Position numbers and translations under genes: made by a program
The notes under the pieces: model-generated
Seen by the model: only the letters and a program-made list of their open reading frames with translations
Database searches by the model: none
Told to the model about the DNA's origin: nothing
Shown: positions 1-8,769 of the stretch, one piece after another
Numbering within the stretch: position 1 is the first letter of the stretch
Layout of the letters: every line of letters begins with the position of its first letter
NCBI GenBank assembly: GCA_964632485.1
Contig: CAZWDO010000010.1
Location: 70,909 to 134,908, forward strand
Length of the DNA: 64,000 nt
Direction of reading: 5' to 3'
Origin: CAZWDO01 sp964632485 [NCBI: uncultured bacterium]
GTDB lineage: Bacteria; JAGOEH01

Positions 1-2
1 CC

Positions 3-740
3 GGAATCTGGTATCGTAAAAAAGGTGTGGTTTGGGCGCCCAATATTCCGGGATGGGAAAACTATCCGCTTTTGGAAGAGATGCAGTTGGCGCTGGGTAA
101 ACGGTCGATACCGATTCAAATCGATAGCGATCGGTCGTGCTACATTTTGGGAGAAACGTGGCTGGGTGCTGCCAAAGGTTCAGAAAATGCCATCTTTCTG
201 GCGGTCGGCACGGGGATCGGCGCTGGCATTATGGTCGATGGCCATATCGTTCGCGGCTCATCGGATATCGGCGGAGCTATCGGTTGGCTTGCCCTGGAGC
301 GTCCCTTTAAAGATATCTGGAAATCGTGCGGCTGTTTTGAATATCAGGCATCCGGTGAAGGAATCGCCCGCATGGCCCGCTATTATGTGTCGGAAACTCT
401 CGACTACCAAGGGGAGTTAAGTACTAAATCGTTGGATCAGATTCATACACGCGATGTTTTCGAAGCCTGGAAAAATAGTGATTTGATCGCTGAACGGGTA
501 ATTCGCAATTGTATTGAACTTTGGGGCATGACTGTGGCAAACCTGGTGAGCTTATTCAACCCCGAAAAAATCATTTTTGGAGGAGGGGTTTTTGGCCCCG
601 CTGCCCAATTCCTGCCCGATATCTATGAATATGCGGCTCTTTGGGCCCAACCGATAAGTATTCGCGAAGTTAAGCTGGAAGTTTCTCTACTGGGTGGCGA
701 TGCCGGTTTGATTGGCGCCGGTCGGTTAGCCAGAAACTAA
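3..740 (+). CDS. ROK family sugar kinase/regulator, 5' end cut off
   Basis: The frame is open from the left edge, so the N-terminal ATP-binding part is missing. What remains shows the ROK fold: the APNIPGW strand, the catalytic region IDSDRS (where most members have NDA), the glycine-rich ATP motif GTGIGAG and the segment GGAIGW. ROK proteins phosphorylate glucose, GlcNAc, ManNAc or similar sugars, or act as sugar-responsive repressors. The usual zinc site (His, then CxCGxxGCxE) is degenerate: the His position holds Trp (GAIGWLAL) and only SCGCFE is left of the cysteine cluster. No helix-turn-helix can be judged because the start is missing. It is followed by an MFS transporter after a gap of 25 nt and heads a salvage-type operon. 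Family is clear; substrate is unknown. Confidence 0.85.
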   Translation, partial: GIWYRKKGVVWAPNIPGWENYPLLEEMQLALGKRSIPIQIDSDRSCYILGETWLGAAKGSENAIFLAVGTGIGAGIMVDGHIVRGSSDIGGAIGWLALERPFKDIWKSCGCFEYQASGEGIARMARYYVSETLDYQGELSTKSLDQIHTRDVFEAWKNSDLIAERVIRNCIELWGMTVANLVSLFNPEKIIFGGGVFGPAAQFLPDIYEYAALWAQPISIREVKLEVSLLGGDAGLIGAGRLARN

Positions 741-765
741 TTTTTATCGATTGATTGGAGCTATA

Positions 766-1950
766 ATGATGAATTCTTCACCGTCAAATCGTTTCCGCGG
801 TTTGTTTGTGGCTGCCTGTCTGGCCATGCTGAGCTTTGGAATTGTCATGACTACGCTGGGTTCTATTCTGCCATCCCTATTTGCAAAAATACCCGAAATT
901 TCGAAAGCGGATGCGGGATCCCTCATTTTATTAATGTCCCTTGGGATTTTGATTGGTTCTCTTTTATTCGGACCGATTGTCGATCGGTTTGGTTATAAAA
1001 TGATTTTAGTTGTTGGCGTGTTTCTAATCAGTCTATGCCTGGTGGTGATCGCTTGGAGCGAACAGTTGTTGATATTGCGAATCACGTTGTTTGTGAATGG
1101 ATTGGGTGGTGGGATCATTAATGGGAGCGCTAATGCCCTGGTGGTGGATATTGCCGAAGGCAAAAATAAAGGAGCGCGTTTGAGCCTGTTGGGTATATTT
1201 TTTGGACTGGGAGCCGCCGGCATTCCTTTTCTGTTAGGCTCGCTGGAACCCTACCAGATCGCCTATGAGGTGATTTTGACTGCGACCTCCGCTTTGATGG
1301 TTCCCCTACTTATCTATATCCTGATTTTGTCTTTTCCTGCCGCTAAAATGAAACAGGGTTTTCCTTTGCGGGATGGGATTCAATTACTCAAGCATCCGAC
1401 CATGTGGATTTTGGGCGCCATTCTTTTTCTGGAGAGCGGACTTGAAATCACTTCCGGTAGTTGGGCCACCACGTTTCTTAAAGAGAATCTGGCCGTCGCG
1501 CACGGTTTGAGCCTCTATCTGCTTTCATTCTACTGGCTGGGCATGATGCTGAGCCGGTTGGCATTAAACTCGATTTTATCGCGATATTCCAACCAGCGGG
1601 CGCTTTATGGTAGTTTTGCATTGGGTATCGTTGGCGCTTTATGCTTGATCGCGACGACCCATGTTTTTATTGCCGGCATCGGGATTTTCTTATTAGGCGC
1701 GGGATTCGCCGGAGCATTTCCGATTGTGCTGGGTTTTATCGGCGCAAAATATGCAACGTTATCGGGCACTGCTTTCAGTCTGGCTTTTGTGATGGCGCTT
1801 TGCGGAGGGATGCTGCTTCCCTGGCTGACGGGTATTATGGGAGGAATTTTTAGCCTGCGGGCTATGTTATCCCTGATTCCGGCGTTGATACTGATCCAGG
1901 CCGGGTTGCTCGCGTTGTTCTCCCGGCTTTCCACTTCCCCCACCGATTGA
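766..1950 (+). CDS. MFS transporter, 12 membrane segments
   Basis: About 394 residues made almost entirely of hydrophobic helices with short charged loops. The loop after helix 2 has the major-facilitator pattern GPIVDRFGYK (compare the GxLaDrxGrr motif A), so this is an inner-membrane secondary carrier. The start was placed at ATG 766 because GGAG lies 5 nt upstream; a TTG at 751 is also in frame but has no ribosome site. It sits between a ROK kinase and a SIS-domain protein, so uptake of a sugar or amino sugar is a reasonable inference; sequence alone does not give the substrate. The stop codon lies inside a terminator-like hairpin. Confidence 0.85.
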   Translation: MMNSSPSNRFRGLFVAACLAMLSFGIVMTTLGSILPSLFAKIPEISKADAGSLILLMSLGILIGSLLFGPIVDRFGYKMILVVGVFLISLCLVVIAWSEQLLILRITLFVNGLGGGIINGSANALVVDIAEGKNKGARLSLLGIFFGLGAAGIPFLLGSLEPYQIAYEVILTATSALMVPLLIYILILSFPAAKMKQGFPLRDGIQLLKHPTMWILGAILFLESGLEITSGSWATTFLKENLAVAHGLSLYLLSFYWLGMMLSRLALNSILSRYSNQRALYGSFALGIVGALCLIATTHVFIAGIGIFLLGAGFAGAFPIVLGFIGAKYATLSGTAFSLAFVMALCGGMLLPWLTGIMGGIFSLRAMLSLIPALILIQAGLLALFSRLSTSPTD

Positions 1951-1961
1951 GGGGGCTTTTT
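1937..1961 (+). terminator. Terminator-like hairpin at the end of the MFS gene
   Basis: Five C, a 9-nt loop that contains the stop codon, five G, then CTTTTT. It would end or weaken transcription between the MFS gene and the SIS gene. Confidence 0.45.
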
Positions 1962-1990
1962 CCCTCCCCCCCCGGTTAGGGGGAGAGGGC
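1962..1990 (-). repeat. GC-rich palindromic intergenic repeat, copy 1
   Basis: Read on the minus strand it is nearly identical to the element at 2874-2901: CCCTCTCC, then CCCTAACCGG, a G run and GAGGG. Each copy can fold on itself through its C and G runs. The two copies flank the SIS gene in opposite orientation, as REP-type elements often do. Confidence 0.6.
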
Positions 1991-2059
1991 AGTGTGAGGG
2001 GGTTCTTGACAGGGCTTTCCTGTATAAACCTATTGAAATAATAAAGAAAGGATATAATA

Positions 2060-2824
2060 ATGAAACTGGCCAAAGAATGGTTGAAACATGTCTATGCAAC
2101 AATGGAAAAAATTGAAGGTACACAGGAATTGGCGATCCGTCAAGCCGCTGAATTAATGGCGGCAACGATTGAGGCTGGGCGGTGGGTACACACTTTTGGC
2201 TGCGGTCATGCTACATTGCCGATAGAAGAAATGTATCCCCGAATTGGCGGATTCGTGGGATTTCATCCCATGATTGAGTTGCCGCTTTCATTTTTTACCC
2301 ATATTGTGGGTGAAATGGGCGTCCACCAGTTTGTGTTCCTTGAACGTGTGGAAGGTTATGGACAACAGATCATGAAAAGCTATAATTTTGATCCACGTGA
2401 TACAATGTGGATTTTTTCTCATTCCGGAATCAATAACGTTAATATTGATATCGCGTTGGAAGCCAAAGCCCGTGGCATGAAGATCATTGTAACCGGTTCC
2501 GCAGCGGAATTTGCCGGCAAACCCACTCGCCATTCGTCGGGCAAACAGATTTTCGAACTGGCGGATGTGGTGATTGATTCCTGTGTTCCGGCCCAGGATG
2601 CTTCCGTGGATCTGATTCATCATCAGGACAAGATCGGGCCAATTTCCACCATGGCCTCGGTTACTGTTGTCTGGATGACGATTACAACCGTAGCTGAGAT
2701 TCTGGCCGAAAAGGGCGTGAAGCTTTTTATTCATCCATCGCATAACGTCCCGGGAGACACTACAGCCCATGACCGTTTGAGCGCCGCTCTTGCTGAATAT
2801 AAACGCCGTATTGCCGGAGTGTAA
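2060..2824 (+). CDS. SIS-domain sugar-phosphate protein (UPF0309-like)
   Basis: 254 residues. The SIS fold is visible as FGCGHA near residue 46, IFSHSGIN near 132 and the following helix of ALEAKARG. The order of motifs (GCGHA, GGFVGFHP, LER-EGYG, SGKQIFELADVVID, DA-VD near 190) matches the UPF0309 group of phosphosugar-binding proteins. SIS proteins isomerise or bind sugar phosphates, in the cytoplasm. AAAGGA precedes the ATG. A TTGACA at 2006-2011 lies upstream but has no well spaced -10. Context with ROK kinase, MFS carrier and D-aminoacylase suggests amino-sugar or muropeptide salvage; the exact reaction is not known. Confidence 0.8.
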   Translation: MKLAKEWLKHVYATMEKIEGTQELAIRQAAELMAATIEAGRWVHTFGCGHATLPIEEMYPRIGGFVGFHPMIELPLSFFTHIVGEMGVHQFVFLERVEGYGQQIMKSYNFDPRDTMWIFSHSGINNVNIDIALEAKARGMKIIVTGSAAEFAGKPTRHSSGKQIFELADVVIDSCVPAQDASVDLIHHQDKIGPISTMASVTVVWMTITTVAEILAEKGVKLFIHPSHNVPGDTTAHDRLSAALAEYKRRIAGV

Positions 2825-2873
2825 CGCTATTTAGTGTTGCTTAGGCTGAAGGCGCAAGGATCATCTTTTAATC

Positions 2874-2901
2874 CCCTCTCCCCCTAACCGGGGGGCGAGG
2901 G
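2874..2901 (+). repeat. GC-rich palindromic intergenic repeat, copy 2
   Basis: Inverted partner of the element at 1962-1990 with one clear mismatch in the G run (GGGGGGCGAGGG here). It lies just upstream of the promoter of the amidohydrolase gene. Confidence 0.6.
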
Positions 2902-2926
2902 TAGAAAAAAATAAGGATAAAAATAA

Positions 2927-2955
2927 TTGACTTTTAATTGAATTTGATGTATAAT
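2927..2955 (+). promoter_or_regulatory. Sigma70-type promoter of the D-aminoacylase-like gene
   Basis: TTGACT at 2927-2932, 17-nt spacer, TATAAT at 2950-2955. The transcript would begin about 120 nt before the ATG at 3086. Confidence 0.7.
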
Positions 2956-3085
2956 GATATTGGAACATTCTTAGCGATTGATCGGCTAGTTTTTTCGATT
3001 TATTCGATTTGAACGGGCTATTTTAATAATGGATACGGAATTGGCGGAATCATTAACGCCTAAAGATATAAGAGAGGAAAAAAAG

Positions 3086-4756
3086 ATGCCGAAACCTTAC
3101 ACGCGCCGTGATTTTATCAAGATTGCCGGATTGAGCGGGATCGCTCTGTCTGTCGGTTGCCGGGTCACTCAACCTTTAAGCTGCATCATCCGCCAGGGAT
3201 TGATTTTTGACGGTACTGGCAAGGATGGAGTGGTCGCGGATATTGGAATTCGCGGCGATCAGATCGTAGCGATCGGGAATTTGGCCCAAGCGAAAGCGGA
3301 TAAGGTAATCGAAGCCCAGGGGAAAGTCGTTGCCCCGGGATTTATTGATATTCATTCCCATACGGATATAGAACTGCTGGTCAATCCATTAGCTGAAAGT
3401 AAAATCCAACAGGGCATCACGACGGAACTTTGCGGAAATTGCGGTTCCTCTTATTTCCCCATGAATGAGGAAGACAGGGTTAGCGCCTCTGCCAGCCTTA
3501 CTGAACAATATGGAATTGCCGTGGATTGGACGACCCTGGCCGGTTTTTTTGAACGGTTGGAGAAGCAAGGCATTGGCATCAACTATGCGACTCTGACCGG
3601 GCATGGCGATCTGCGCGCCAGGGTTGTAGGTAAAATGGATGTTCAGCCCTCTCCTGAACAGTTGTCAGAAATGAAACGGGTCTTGATTGAAACGCTGGAA
3701 CAGGGCAGTTTTGGTCTCTCGACCGGGTTGGAATATGCGCCGGGCAGTTACGCCAAAACCGAGGAACTTGTGGAGCTATGTCGTGAAGTCCAAAAACGTG
3801 GGGGGCTTTATGCTACTCATACGCGCAATGAAGACGCAGAAATCATATCAGCGATTGAGGAAGCCTTGCAAATTGCTCGTGATGCGCAAGTGCGCACCGA
3901 AATATCGCATTTGAAAGCATGCTATGAACCCAGTTGGGGATTGCTGGAACCGGCTCTTGAGTTAATCAATCGCGCGCGTGATAATGGTTTGTCGGTACAG
4001 GCAGATCGGTACCCTTATACGGCGTTCAGCACTGGATTGAGCGCTTATTTGCCATTGTGGGCTCGTCAGGGTTCCACAACAGAGATTTTACAACGATTGC
4101 AGGACAAATTGGAGCGCGCGAAAATCCAGGAACACGCCGAATCGCGGGGGAAACTGATCGGTGGGTGGAAAAATGTCGTTATTTCATCAATCGTTTCGGA
4201 AAAAAATCGGTATTGGATGGGACGTTCCATTGAGGAAGCCGCGCTGGAAGCCGGAAAGGATCCTTTTGATTTTATCGCCTGGCTGCTCACAGAGGAAGAG
4301 TGTCGCGTGGGTATTGTCGGCTTTGCCATGACGGAAGAGAACCTGGCCAAGGTTTTGACTCAACCATGGGTCTCTATTGGTTCCGATGGTTCGGCAGTCG
4401 CTCCGTCCGGCCCGTTGAGTAAAAACAAGCCGCATCCACGCGCTTACGGAACTTTTCCCCGGGTATTAGGACTTTATTGCCGCGAAAAGAGGTTGTTCCC
4501 TTTAGCCGAGGTGATTCACAAAATGACATGGCTTCCGGCTGAATTTATCGGGCTGAAACAACGGGGGAAAATCGCCGAGGGTTTTTTCGCTGATTTGGTC
4601 ATTTTTTCGTCCGAAACTATTATCGATCAAGCGACCTATGTGGACCCCCATCAATTTCCAGTAGGGATTGACCAGGTCTTCGTCAATGGTCAGATAGTCG
4701 TTCAGCAGCAGGAACATACACGGGCAACACCCGGCAAAGTACTGCGTTCCGTCTAA
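3086..4756 (+). CDS. Tat-exported N-acyl-D-amino-acid deacylase-like amidohydrolase
   Basis: About 556 residues from ATG 3086, which has GAGG 8 nt upstream; an ATG 57 nt earlier lacks one. The N-terminus RRDFIK followed by a hydrophobic stretch is a twin-arginine signal, so the enzyme probably works in the periplasm; SVGC just after could be a weak lipobox. The mature part is an amidohydrolase-superfamily barrel: DIHSHTD metal site, HTRNED, ISHLKAC, and the late GSDGSA metal aspartate, then a beta-sandwich tail with GKIAEGFFADLV. This arrangement is that of N-acyl-D-amino-acid deacylases (D-aminoacylases), which free D-amino acids from N-acyl forms. It has its own promoter but stays in the salvage cluster. 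Exact acyl substrate not determined. Confidence 0.85.
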   Translation: MPKPYTRRDFIKIAGLSGIALSVGCRVTQPLSCIIRQGLIFDGTGKDGVVADIGIRGDQIVAIGNLAQAKADKVIEAQGKVVAPGFIDIHSHTDIELLVNPLAESKIQQGITTELCGNCGSSYFPMNEEDRVSASASLTEQYGIAVDWTTLAGFFERLEKQGIGINYATLTGHGDLRARVVGKMDVQPSPEQLSEMKRVLIETLEQGSFGLSTGLEYAPGSYAKTEELVELCREVQKRGGLYATHTRNEDAEIISAIEEALQIARDAQVRTEISHLKACYEPSWGLLEPALELINRARDNGLSVQADRYPYTAFSTGLSAYLPLWARQGSTTEILQRLQDKLERAKIQEHAESRGKLIGGWKNVVISSIVSEKNRYWMGRSIEEAALEAGKDPFDFIAWLLTEEECRVGIVGFAMTEENLAKVLTQPWVSIGSDGSAVAPSGPLSKNKPHPRAYGTFPRVLGLYCREKRLFPLAEVIHKMTWLPAEFIGLKQRGKIAEGFFADLVIFSSETIIDQATYVDPHQFPVGIDQVFVNGQIVVQQQEHTRATPGKVLRSV

Positions 4757-4960
4757 AATGTTTGGATTGTGAATAGCAGGCCACATTTACCGGCGACTCC
4801 GAGAATCAATAAATTCCACGCCGAACTTGATTTAGCCAGAGACAGTTTATCCTTGAATCGGGCATGGAACCCGTCCGGTGGATCGGGTCCGTTATAACGG
4901 AGATGGAATCATTATGTTAGGTTTTTGCTATAATATATAATAATATTAAAATGGAGTTTC

Positions 4961-6643
4961 ATGTTGGAACTGGATTTGAATACCAACACAGCATCTACTA
5001 TTCTGATTATTGATGACTCAATTCTCAATATCCAGGTAGCGGCTGGATTTCTTGAAGCTGAGAATTATCGAATACTCTCCGCTTTGAATGGCGCTCAGGG
5101 AGTGGCGATCGCTCTGGCTAAACTACCTTCGTTAATTTTATTGGATGTGATGATGCCGGCTATGGATGGATTTATGGTTTGTGAAAAACTAAAAGAGAAT
5201 CCTCTGACATGCGATATTCCGGTAATTTTTCTTTCCGCTGCCCATGAAACGGATTTCATTACGCGGGGATTCCGTTGTGGCGCTGTCGATTATATTACAA
5301 AGCCCTTTAAAAAAGAAGAGCTGATCATGCGCGTGCGGACCCATTTGGATTTATACCTAAGCCGGGCGCAGATCAGCGCGCAGAAGAAAATTTTGAATCT
5401 GGCCATCGATGCCGGCAAGATCGGTATCTGGCGGTGGGTTCTGGCTGATGAAGAACTAATCTTGCCACAAGAAATGGCTGAAAATTTAGGGTTAGTCTTT
5501 AATCCCGATAGTCAACAACTTTTTCAAAATATCCACGCGATTGATGATAAGGAAAATCAGGCTATCAAGAAAGCCTATCAAAAAATGATGGATTCTAATG
5601 AGAGCTTCTTCCAATTTGAGTTTCAGCAATCTCAGTCTGATCCGATGAAGAAGATTTGGTTTCTGGTTCGGGGGGAAATTAGCAAATTTGACGATAAGGG
5701 AAAACCTCTCGAAATTTTAGGGACTTTGATTGATATCAGTATATTCAAAGAACAGGAAGAAAAACTGCGACTCCTTTCCCACGCTATTCAAGAATCGGCT
5801 AATAGTGTGATCATTACTGATCCTGATGGGCAAATCGTCTTTATAAATCACCATTTTTTACTTCGCTCGGGCTACTCCTTGTTGGAAACTCTCGGCCAAA
5901 CCCCCCGGCTTGTTAAATCAGGCCAGCATTCGGCTGAATTCTATCATGACTTGTGGGATACAATTTTAGCCGGCAATGTGTGGCGGGGTGAATTTATGAA
6001 TAAAGCAAAAAATGGTGAAATTTATTGGGAATCCTCTACAATCACTCCATTGAGGGATGAAACAGGTAAAATCCAATATTTCATTGCAATCCAAGAAGAC
6101 ATTACCGAAAAAGTCAAATTGCGCGACCAACTGGTTTATCATTCCACCATCGATGAATTCTCCGGCGCCTACAATCGGCGAACGGGATTGGAAATGCTTA
6201 AGCAGCAATTAAGTTTGGCTAAACGAAAACAATATGATCTGCATATTGTCTTCATCGATTTGAATGATCTGAAATATGTCAATGACACCTTTGGTCATGC
6301 AATGGGAGATCAGTATATCAAAGCGGTCACCGATATAATTCATCAAAATCTCCGTCAGAGCGATCTTTTTATCCGCCTGGGAGGCGATGAGTTTCTGCTG
6401 GTTTTGCCGGAATGCGATCATTCTCACGCTCTCGGTGTGATGGAACGGATTCAGCAGCGACTCACTCAACAGACCGAAACGAGTGAATTGCCTTTTCCGG
6501 TCAGTTTTAGTTATGGGCTGGTGAAATATGATTATGCCATTGATGAATCACTTGCCGGTTTTATCGCGCGGGCAGATAAGATGATGTATGTGCAAAAACA
6601 GGAATACAAGAAACAGAAGCGGTTATTGCGTTCAGACGGGTAG
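4961..6643 (+). CDS. Response regulator diguanylate cyclase, REC-PAS-PAS-GGDEF
   Basis: 560 residues. An N-terminal receiver has the acidic pair D18-D19, phosphoacceptor D62 (LILLDVMMP) and the conserved Lys in ITKPF. Two PAS domains follow (about 130-260 and 270-385; the second has the SGYSLLE pattern typical of PAS), then a GGDEF domain (about 390-555) with an intact GGDEF signature. RxxD (RQSD) lies five residues before it, the product-inhibition I-site. It should make c-di-GMP under phosphorylation and ligand control, in the cytoplasm, since no membrane helix is seen. TGGAG sits 4 nt before the ATG and a TATAAT is at 4929-4934. No partner kinase is adjacent. Confidence 0.93.
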   Translation: MLELDLNTNTASTILIIDDSILNIQVAAGFLEAENYRILSALNGAQGVAIALAKLPSLILLDVMMPAMDGFMVCEKLKENPLTCDIPVIFLSAAHETDFITRGFRCGAVDYITKPFKKEELIMRVRTHLDLYLSRAQISAQKKILNLAIDAGKIGIWRWVLADEELILPQEMAENLGLVFNPDSQQLFQNIHAIDDKENQAIKKAYQKMMDSNESFFQFEFQQSQSDPMKKIWFLVRGEISKFDDKGKPLEILGTLIDISIFKEQEEKLRLLSHAIQESANSVIITDPDGQIVFINHHFLLRSGYSLLETLGQTPRLVKSGQHSAEFYHDLWDTILAGNVWRGEFMNKAKNGEIYWESSTITPLRDETGKIQYFIAIQEDITEKVKLRDQLVYHSTIDEFSGAYNRRTGLEMLKQQLSLAKRKQYDLHIVFIDLNDLKYVNDTFGHAMGDQYIKAVTDIIHQNLRQSDLFIRLGGDEFLLVLPECDHSHALGVMERIQQRLTQQTETSELPFPVSFSYGLVKYDYAIDESLAGFIARADKMMYVQKQEYKKQKRLLRSDG

Positions 6644-6710
6644 CCTCTGAATCAGCCGACGGAACTGGCTGGCGTGGGGGAGGCGTGTCTCCGACTGAAG
6701 GAATCCGCGC

Positions 6711-7649
6711 TTACCCGCTTAACGAGCAACCATAGAACAGATTATCCTTGAATGGCCGGATAGATTGGCTATGGATCATGGTCAATGTATATTGTATCAG
6801 CCGATACGATTTATCCGGCAGCATTTTCAATAATGGCGAGAATTTGGCGGGAATGGCCAGGGTCATTAACTGATTTCCGTCTTCTCGCGCGATTTCCGCG
6901 CATTGGCATATTAATTCGCGGATTACAAACAGATTGTCAGTATCCGCCAGAAATGCTTTCCCATTGAGTGTCAGCTTATCCTCGTTATATGGGGAGCGTG
7001 TTTGCCAAAGGATCATTGCCCGGAGTTTGTTTTGAGGATGGCGCAGATACCAGATTTCACCCGCTTTAAATTCATTGAAATACTCATTGTCATGATATAA
7101 ATCGATTCCGAAACATTTTTTAATCTGCTCCGGTGCAATATCCGGTTGATTGACGGGAGGTTGTCCCAAAATACGTGTCAGACTCCATTTTTTTTGGGTA
7201 GGCGATCCCAAATAGCGAAGGTTAATCACGATTTTAAGCGCCATATCGTGAAAAAGGAAGTTGTTTTTTAAGTAAAATGACACGTTTTCTTTCTCAGGAC
7301 GCGATTCAAGCAATATCGCTGATCGGGGGAGATATCGTCCTATCTGTTCGATTTGCTGCTGTAGCAGAAAACTTCCCATCCCGGTTCCCCGATATTGAGG
7401 TAGAACGCCGATGGGACCTAACCAGATCATGCTATCCCAGAGATGGGCAATCGAAAATGCAGCCAGTAATCCCTTATGGTTGATCCCCAATGAAAATGGG
7501 TAGCTTTTTTTTAAGTACAGTTTCCATATAAACGGGTCCCGGCTGGGCGGTTGGCTTTTACTGTAATAAATCGAAAATGCTTTTTCAAAAACTGAGTTGA
7601 GTTCATGAGAATGAGTTTGATAGTCCAATTGGATAGTTTTATGGGGCAT
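6711..7649 (-). CDS. GNAT family N-acetyltransferase
   Basis: About 312 residues from ATG 7649; a TTG one codon earlier is also possible. The acetyl-CoA binding segment is clear: GVLPQYRGTGMGSFLL near residue 85, with the R/QxxGxG pattern, preceded by the strand MIWLGPI. The second half (about 150-312) is less recognisable and may be a second diverged acyltransferase-like domain. The ATG lies 11 nt inside the end of dprA, so the gene is translationally coupled and closes the moxR-activator-dprA operon. What it acetylates cannot be read from sequence. Confidence 0.75.
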   Translation of the reverse strand: MPHKTIQLDYQTHSHELNSVFEKAFSIYYSKSQPPSRDPFIWKLYLKKSYPFSLGINHKGLLAAFSIAHLWDSMIWLGPIGVLPQYRGTGMGSFLLQQQIEQIGRYLPRSAILLESRPEKENVSFYLKNNFLFHDMALKIVINLRYLGSPTQKKWSLTRILGQPPVNQPDIAPEQIKKCFGIDLYHDNEYFNEFKAGEIWYLRHPQNKLRAMILWQTRSPYNEDKLTLNGKAFLADTDNLFVIRELICQCAEIAREDGNQLMTLAIPAKFSPLLKMLPDKSYRLIQYTLTMIHSQSIRPFKDNLFYGCSLSG

Positions 7650-8769
7650 CAATCCGCCAGGACATGGAGCTGAGTTTATAGGTCAAGCCCGGCATCTGGC
7701 GAATAACACCCTTCAATTCCAGGCTTAACAACAATTCATATAATTGGCCCAAATCAATGTCGGGAAGTATTTGATTCAACTGATGGATTGAGAGATCCTC
7801 TTTTTCAAGGAGTTCGACCAGTTGCGCTTCTTCCGCCGTAATTGTCATCAATTCGAGGGTTTGTTCGATGGTAGCGCTGGAAAAATAATCGGGAAATGCG
7901 TTGAAAATATCTTCAATGGAGGTTAATGGTGAGGCGCCCTCTTTGATAAGCTGGTTGGTTCCCTCATTTTTAGTTTGAAAAATCGGGCCGGGAACAGCGA
8001 ATACTTCCCGGTTTTGGTTCAACGCGCAGTTTCCGGTGATCATGGCGCCGCTTTTCAGCCCGGCCTGAATGACGATGGTAGCGATGGATAATCCGCTGAT
8101 AATGCGGTTTCGGCGGGGGAAATTAGTGGGATTTATTTTTGATCCCGGCAAAAATTCGGAAAGTACCAATCCGTTTTTGATAATTTGTTCCATTAGTTTT
8201 TTATGTTCAGCGGGATAAACTACATCCACCCCTGTTCCTGTTACCGCAATCGTTTTGCCCTGATGGGCCAGGGTTACCTGATGGGCGATCGCATCGATCC
8301 CGTCAGCCAGTCCACTCACAACAACCGCCGCTGAATGTTCAATCAATTCCCGGGCCAGACGTTGGGTAACATCCCGGCCATAGGTATCGGGATTACGCGT
8401 CCCCACAATGGCGATAAGCGGGGGCTGACTCGCCAGGTTGATATTTCCGCGATAAAATAAAAGAGGTGGTGGGTCATATATCCGCCTCAATAACTCCGGA
8501 TACTGATCATCAAGCAGTGAAACCAATCGTATCTGGTATTTCTCAATGAGTTTAAGTTGGTTTTCGAAATCATGGAGAAATGGTTGTGTTTTAATTTGAT
8601 GGATAATCTTTTCGGGAAGCTTGATCGGTTTTGGAATTAGAGTGGCGGGCCGCTCGAAAAGCTCAAGCCAGGCATCGCTGCTTTCCATGATTTGGCGGAT
8701 ACGGATCGGGCCTAACCCTTGAATGTTTAATAGTTTTAACAATACGAGCTGCTGCTGAGAGATCGTCAT
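7639..8769 (-). CDS. dprA: DNA processing protein DprA
   Basis: 376 residues from the ATG that shares one base with the upstream stop (TGATG). The N-terminus has helix-hairpin-helix features (GLGPIRIRQI), the middle is the DprA Rossmann-like core with IVGTRNPDTYGRD, SGLADGIDAIAHQ, GTGVDVVYPAEH, SEFLPG and PRRNRIISGLS, and the C-terminus is a small winged-helix-like domain. DprA binds incoming single-stranded DNA and loads RecA during natural transformation. No competence genes are adjacent, so transformation in this organism is only hinted at. Confidence 0.93.
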   Translation of the reverse strand: MTISQQQLVLLKLLNIQGLGPIRIRQIMESSDAWLELFERPATLIPKPIKLPEKIIHQIKTQPFLHDFENQLKLIEKYQIRLVSLLDDQYPELLRRIYDPPPLLFYRGNINLASQPPLIAIVGTRNPDTYGRDVTQRLARELIEHSAAVVVSGLADGIDAIAHQVTLAHQGKTIAVTGTGVDVVYPAEHKKLMEQIIKNGLVLSEFLPGSKINPTNFPRRNRIISGLSIATIVIQAGLKSGAMITGNCALNQNREVFAVPGPIFQTKNEGTNQLIKEGASPLTSIEDIFNAFPDYFSSATIEQTLELMTITAEEAQLVELLEKEDLSIHQLNQILPDIDLGQLYELLLSLELKGVIRQMPGLTYKLSSMSWRIDAP

